From an uncultured Methylococcaceae bacterium (GTDB lineage Bacteria; Pseudomonadota; Gammaproteobacteria; Methylococcales; Methylomonadaceae), in the NCBI GenBank assembly GCA_913009515.1, contig CAJVYO010000007.1:1-19528 (forward strand): a stretch of DNA of 19,528 nucleotides. Reading direction: 5' to 3'. A program made the position numbers and the translations under genes. Of this stretch, positions 16,169 through 19,528 are shown piece by piece. How positions within the stretch are numbered: the first letter of the stretch is position 1; every line of letters begins with the position of its first letter. The notes beneath the pieces were generated by a model, which saw nothing but the letters and a program-made list of their open reading frames with translations, did no database searches and was not told where the DNA came from.

Positions 16169-17674
16169 TTAATTGGAATGCATATCAATAATTTCAGGGC
16201 TGATATTTAAATCAGATTGCACCGTATCATTACGCAAGTCTTCAATATGTTGTAAATAGGCATCATCAATATCACCGGTAATATATTGGTGGTCAAAACA
16301 GGAGGTATCAAATTGAGTGATTTCTTCATTGCCTTTTTGCACTGCGTCAATTAAGTCGTGTAAATCTTGATAAATCATTTTATCCGCTCCGATGGCTTTA
16401 CACACTTCTTCGGTGGTGCGGTTATGAGCAATGAGTTCATGTGCAGCAGGCATATCAATACCATACACATTAGGATAACGTACTGCGGGAGCGGCTGATG
16501 CAAAATACACTTTTTTAGCCCCTTTATCGCGTGCCATTTGAATGATTTGTTCTGAGGTCGTGCCGCGAACAATAGAATCATCCACTAATAAGACATTTTT
16601 GCCTTCAAATTCTAAACCAATCGCATTGAGTTTTTGTCTTACCGATTTTTTACGCATTTGCTGGCCGGGCATAATAAAGGTGCGTCCGATATAACGATTT
16701 TTCATAAAGCCTTCACGGAATTTTACATCCAAAGTGTTCGCAAGTTGTAAGGCAGAGGTGCGGCTGGTATCAGGAATAGGAATGACGACATCAATATCGT
16801 GGTCAGGCCATTCTTTGAGGATTTTATCGGCGAGTTTTTCACCCATGCGTAAGCGGGCTTTATAAACAGAAATATTATCGATAATAGAGTCGGGACGGGC
16901 AAAATAAACATATTCAAAAATACACGGTGAATAAGCGGTTTCTTCGGCACATTGTTGAGTATGTAAGGCACCATTTTCTTCAATGAAAATCGCTTCACCC
17001 GGTGCTATATCACGAACCAGTTCAAAATCTAACACATCCAATGCGACACTTTCAGAGGCAATCATAATTTCGGTGCCTTGTGCTGATTGACGTTGTCCAT
17101 AAACAATAGGGCGAATGCCATGTGGATCTCTAAAACCAACGATACCAATATTAGGAATCATAATAACCACCGCATAAGCGCCGCGACAACGATGATGCAC
17201 GCCCTGAACGGCTTTAAAAATATCATTTTTATTCAGTTTTAATTTGCCTAAGCGTTGTAATTCATGAGCAAAAATATTTAATAAGACTTCTGAATCGGAG
17301 TTGGTATTGAGGTGACGCTGGTCTTCAATAAACAATTCACGCTTAAGTTGTTGAGTATTAGTTAAATTACCATTATGAGCTAAGGTGATACCAAATGGTG
17401 AATTAACATAAAAGGGTTGGGCTTCTGATGAACTAGAACAGCCTGCCGTTGGGTAGCGAATATGAGCAATGCCCATATTACCTTTTAATTTCATCATTTG
17501 TTCAGTGCTAAACACATCACGGGTTAAACCATTATCTTTGCGTAAATGTAAACGCCCTTTATCACAGGTAATGATGCCTGCAGCATCTTGTCCGCGATGC
17601 TGAAGGACAGTAAGAGCATCATATAAATCTTGATTAACATTTTGATGAGAAACGATTCCAGCAATACCGCACAT
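16169..17674 (-). CDS. purF: Amidophosphoribosyltransferase
   Basis: PurF transfers ammonia from glutamine to PRPP, the first committed step of purine synthesis. The protein begins MCGIAGIV, so C2 is the N-terminal nucleophile and there is no propeptide, as in the E. coli enzyme (505 residues; 501 here). The glutaminase half has VLQHRGQDAAGI and AHIRYPTAG; the phosphoribosyltransferase half has GFMKNRYIGRTFI and the PRPP-binding loop VDDSIVRGTTS with D365/D366. It is cytosolic and the last gene of the folC-dedD-cvpA-purF cluster, a common gammaproteobacterial order. The ribosome site AGGA overlaps the cvpA stop codon, so translation is probably coupled. In enteric bacteria this operon is repressed by PurR; I see no PurR box here, but the operon promoter lies outside the window. 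Confidence 0.98.
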   Translation of the reverse strand: MCGIAGIVSHQNVNQDLYDALTVLQHRGQDAAGIITCDKGRLHLRKDNGLTRDVFSTEQMMKLKGNMGIAHIRYPTAGCSSSSEAQPFYVNSPFGITLAHNGNLTNTQQLKRELFIEDQRHLNTNSDSEVLLNIFAHELQRLGKLKLNKNDIFKAVQGVHHRCRGAYAVVIMIPNIGIVGFRDPHGIRPIVYGQRQSAQGTEIMIASESVALDVLDFELVRDIAPGEAIFIEENGALHTQQCAEETAYSPCIFEYVYFARPDSIIDNISVYKARLRMGEKLADKILKEWPDHDIDVVIPIPDTSRTSALQLANTLDVKFREGFMKNRYIGRTFIMPGQQMRKKSVRQKLNAIGLEFEGKNVLLVDDSIVRGTTSEQIIQMARDKGAKKVYFASAAPAVRYPNVYGIDMPAAHELIAHNRTTEEVCKAIGADKMIYQDLHDLIDAVQKGNEEITQFDTSCFDHQYITGDIDDAYLQHIEDLRNDTVQSDLNISPEIIDMHSN

Positions 17675-17682
17675 AGCTTGTC

Positions 17683-18222
17683 CTAAATTTGAGAAGATTG
17701 TAGTTGTTTGAGTTGTTCAATTTGCGTTGGAAATTCAATTTTTCCGATATCATCGGGAAGCTGCTTATGTATCCAAAGCGAAAGTTCACTAAAATAAGGT
17801 AATAATATTGAGACTTGCCACCAATTACTTTTAGGCAGGGGCGTGATGCCAGCCAACATGACTAATATCACAATAATAATCAGTCCTCGCCCTATACCAA
17901 AAAAACCGCCCGCAAATCTATCTAAACCTGATAAACCAATTTTATTGACTAATAATCTTAATAAGTATGAGATTAATGCCCCAACAATAAAGGTGCCAAT
18001 TGAAATCATTGCAAAAGCGGCTGCCATACGAAAAGTCGCATTACTGATAGTATCGGCTAATAATTCGGCTAAGGGGGTGCTGAATGTAAAGGCCAATGAT
18101 GCGGCGAGTACCCAGGTAATGAGTGCAATGGCTTCTTTAATCAGCCCTCTGAATAAACCGACAATAAAGGAGAGGGTAATAATACTTAAAATAGCATAAT
18201 CAACAATCGTCATTGTCATCAT
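17683..18222 (-). CDS. cvpA: CvpA family inner-membrane protein
   Basis: This 179-residue membrane protein has four hydrophobic segments (about residues 7-23, 29-50, 62-90 and 103-123) and the conserved start IVDYAILSIITLSFIVGLFRGLIKE, followed by the glycine-rich GLDRFAGGFFGIGRG before the last segment. CvpA was named for colicin V production and has been linked to envelope stress tolerance; its biochemical role is unclear. The first ATG overlaps the stop of the upstream SPOR gene as ATGA, but ATGs at codons 2 and 4 are also possible starts and none has a strong ribosome site. It ends 8 bases before purF. Confidence 0.93.
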   Translation of the reverse strand: MMTMTIVDYAILSIITLSFIVGLFRGLIKEAIALITWVLAASLAFTFSTPLAELLADTISNATFRMAAAFAMISIGTFIVGALISYLLRLLVNKIGLSGLDRFAGGFFGIGRGLIIIVILVMLAGITPLPKSNWWQVSILLPYFSELSLWIHKQLPDDIGKIEFPTQIEQLKQLQSSQI

Positions 18223-18728
18223 TCTGAGACTAACAGCGTCGAAATACTATAAAGTTTTTCAAGGCGTTTTTGATTTTTTGTAGCGACTTTTTTATTAATT
18301 TCAGGTCCCACGCGTAAACGAAATAATTTACCATTAGATGAGGGGGCGGTATCAACAAATGCGGTAAATTTTTGCTGTCTTAGTTTGTCACGAAATTCTA
18401 AGGCATTTTGTTTATTACCAAAACTGCCGATTTGAATGGTCCAGCTTTTTAAATGGGTGTCGGTTTTAATGGCGGTTGTTATCTTTTGCGATTGTAAATT
18501 GACCTGAGCGGGGATGGCTCTTGAGGTTATTTCTTGACGCGAGCGGGGGATACTGTCGAGCTGAGATTGCATGGCTTGTATTTCTAACGGCTCGTCAGGA
18601 ATAGACAGTTCATTGCTATAACTATCCGCCCCCTCGATAGGGTCGTCAAATAACATAGGAATAAAAATAGCGGCCAATGCGGTGATAACCATAGTACCGA
18701 CAAGACGTTGTTTTAATATTTCGTTCAA
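18219..18728 (-). CDS. dedD: DedD-like SPOR-domain cell-division protein
   Basis: The 169-residue protein has one N-terminal membrane anchor (about residues 8-27, VGTMVITALAAIFIPMLF), a low-complexity periplasmic linker (30-92) and a C-terminal SPOR domain (about 94-168) with WTIQIGSFGNKQNALEFRDKL and LFRLRVGP. SPOR domains bind denuded septal peptidoglycan, and DedD is a non-essential divisome protein in E. coli. The size and place between folC and cvpA fit dedD. The start codon is TTG at 18728, preceded by AAGGA nine bases upstream; an in-frame stop (the folC stop itself) excludes any earlier start. It overlaps cvpA by four bases. Confidence 0.88.
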   Translation of the reverse strand: MNEILKQRLVGTMVITALAAIFIPMLFDDPIEGADSYSNELSIPDEPLEIQAMQSQLDSIPRSRQEITSRAIPAQVNLQSQKITTAIKTDTHLKSWTIQIGSFGNKQNALEFRDKLRQQKFTAFVDTAPSSNGKLFRLRVGPEINKKVATKNQKRLEKLYSISTLLVSE

Positions 18729-18740
18729 AATTAAGAATCC

Positions 18741-19528
18741 TTATGGCTGGCTGCTAAAGTGGCTAAGATACTCGGAGACGAGAAAAAAAGAACCGAAAAT
18801 TAATATCAACCCATTATCTTGTATAGCCTGTTGTTCGGCATGATGAAAAGCACTTAAAAAATCTTCAAAGCCTGATTTGACAGGGATTTGTGCTTTATTG
18901 AAGATATCTAAGGTGTCGTTTTCTTTAGTAGTGCGCGGATTATCTAAAGGGGTGATATACCATTGATGAATAATGGGTTGCATGATGTTAATAACACCTT
19001 GCATATCTTTATCGCTCATCATCGTAAACAGAGCATGAATAGGGCGGTCGTTAAAATCGCTGCTCAGATAATCGACTAAAGACTGGGCGGCTTGTGGATT
19101 ATGACTAACATCCAGCAATACTGGCACAGCATGTTGAATCAGTTGAAAACGACCAGATAGTTCAGCATGACTTAAGCCATAATGTATGGCTTGTTCACTT
19201 ACTGCAAGCTTATCTTGCAAACAATGCACCGCGGTAAGGACCGAAGAGGCATTACGATATTGATGTTCGCCTTTTAGGTTGAGCAGCGGTAAATTATTTA
19301 AAATTTTCTCGCCTAATTTCCATTGCCAATGAGACGTTTGTTTTTGATAACAAAATTCATGATTCAGGCGTAATAGCTGGGCATTCTTTTGTTTAACGCA
19401 ATCCAGTAATGATTGCGGGGGCTCAATATCTCCGATAATGGCAGGTATATTGGCACGCAACACACCGGCTTTTTCGATGCCAATCGCTTCACGGGTATCG
19501 CCTAACCAATCAGTATGGTCGATACAGA
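18741..19528 (-). CDS. folC: Dihydrofolate/folylpolyglutamate synthase, C-terminal part
   Basis: The gene is cut by the right edge of the window; about 261 C-terminal residues of an expected 420 or so are visible. FolC adds glutamate to dihydropteroate and then to folates using ATP. The first visible residues (CIDHTDWLGDTREAIGIEKAG) are the characteristic FolC segment after the P-loop part, so the reading frame continues upstream and the GTG at 19463 is not the start. Downstream features include GEHQYRNASSVLTAV, LSHAELSGRFQ and LLDVSHNPQA of the Mur-ligase-like C-terminal domain. The N-terminal P-loop lies outside the window. Its stop is 12 bases before the TTG start of dedD and in the same frame. 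Confidence 0.95.
   Translation of the reverse strand, partial: CIDHTDWLGDTREAIGIEKAGVLRANIPAIIGDIEPPQSLLDCVKQKNAQLLRLNHEFCYQKQTSHWQWKLGEKILNNLPLLNLKGEHQYRNASSVLTAVHCLQDKLAVSEQAIHYGLSHAELSGRFQLIQHAVPVLLDVSHNPQAAQSLVDYLSSDFNDRPIHALFTMMSDKDMQGVINIMQPIIHQWYITPLDNPRTTKENDTLDIFNKAQIPVKSGFEDFLSAFHHAEQQAIQDNGLILIFGSFFLVSEYLSHFSSQP

Noticed and set aside
17843..18199. 118-codon plus-strand frame opposite cvpA
   Set aside because: Antisense shadow of a conserved membrane protein gene; its composition is the complement of hydrophobic codons and it shows no family similarity.
19441..19463. GTG at 19463 as the start of folC
   Set aside because: The open frame continues to the window edge and encodes the typical FolC segment DHTDWLGDTREAIG.

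Overview
The window looks like a stretch of AT-rich gammaproteobacterial chromosome. The evidence is a folC-dedD-cvpA-purF cluster, a PilS/PilR pair of the pseudomonad type, and frequent TTA/AAT/ATT codons. A periplasmic rhodanese + metallo-beta-lactamase + SoxYZ-like set, of the kind found near PQQ-quinoprotein dehydrogenases, makes a methylotroph or methanotroph (Methylococcales-like) a reasonable guess. That is inference; no marker gene in the window fixes the taxonomy.

Layout, left to right. (1) 34-678: a type II toxin-antitoxin module (Phd/YefM-type antitoxin plus a RelE toxin with all key residues) behind a well-spaced sigma70-like promoter. (2) 740-1513: an orphan protein with a PD-(D/E)XK nuclease-like signature. 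(3) 1598-5698: an HPP-family membrane protein with two CBS domains, followed closely by pilS and pilR. (4) 5699-8135: a secreted rhodanese on the minus strand, divergent from a secreted zinc metallohydrolase and a fused SoxY-SoxZ-like carrier on the plus strand. The divergent spacer holds a nested palindromic repeat and a likely promoter with a small operator-like palindrome. (5) 8136-15959, minus strand: a 1749-residue Ser/Thr-kinase-like/AAA ATPase/GAF/histidine kinase protein, followed 6 bases later by a REC-PAS-PAS-GGDEF-EAL protein. (6) 16169-19528, minus strand: folC (cut by the window edge), a DedD-like SPOR protein, cvpA and purF, with overlaps or short gaps typical of one operon.

How the parts work together. 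The large kinase and the GGDEF/EAL response regulator probably form one phosphorelay that ends in cyclic-di-GMP turnover; the Ser/Thr kinase-like domain at the head of the relay has lost several catalytic residues and is probably a pseudokinase. The rhodanese, metallohydrolase and SoxYZ-like carrier probably form a periplasmic persulfide or thiol-carrier relay. PilS/PilR are expected to control sigma54-dependent type IV pilin expression, although no pil structural gene is nearby.

No RNA gene, CRISPR array, insertion sequence or canonical rho-independent terminator was found. The window has no gene-free stretch above 300 bases; the largest are 6116-6354 and 15960-16168, each carrying one copy of a related palindromic repeat. 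At two convergent junctions (5698/5699 and 8135/8136) the stop codons abut with no base between them.
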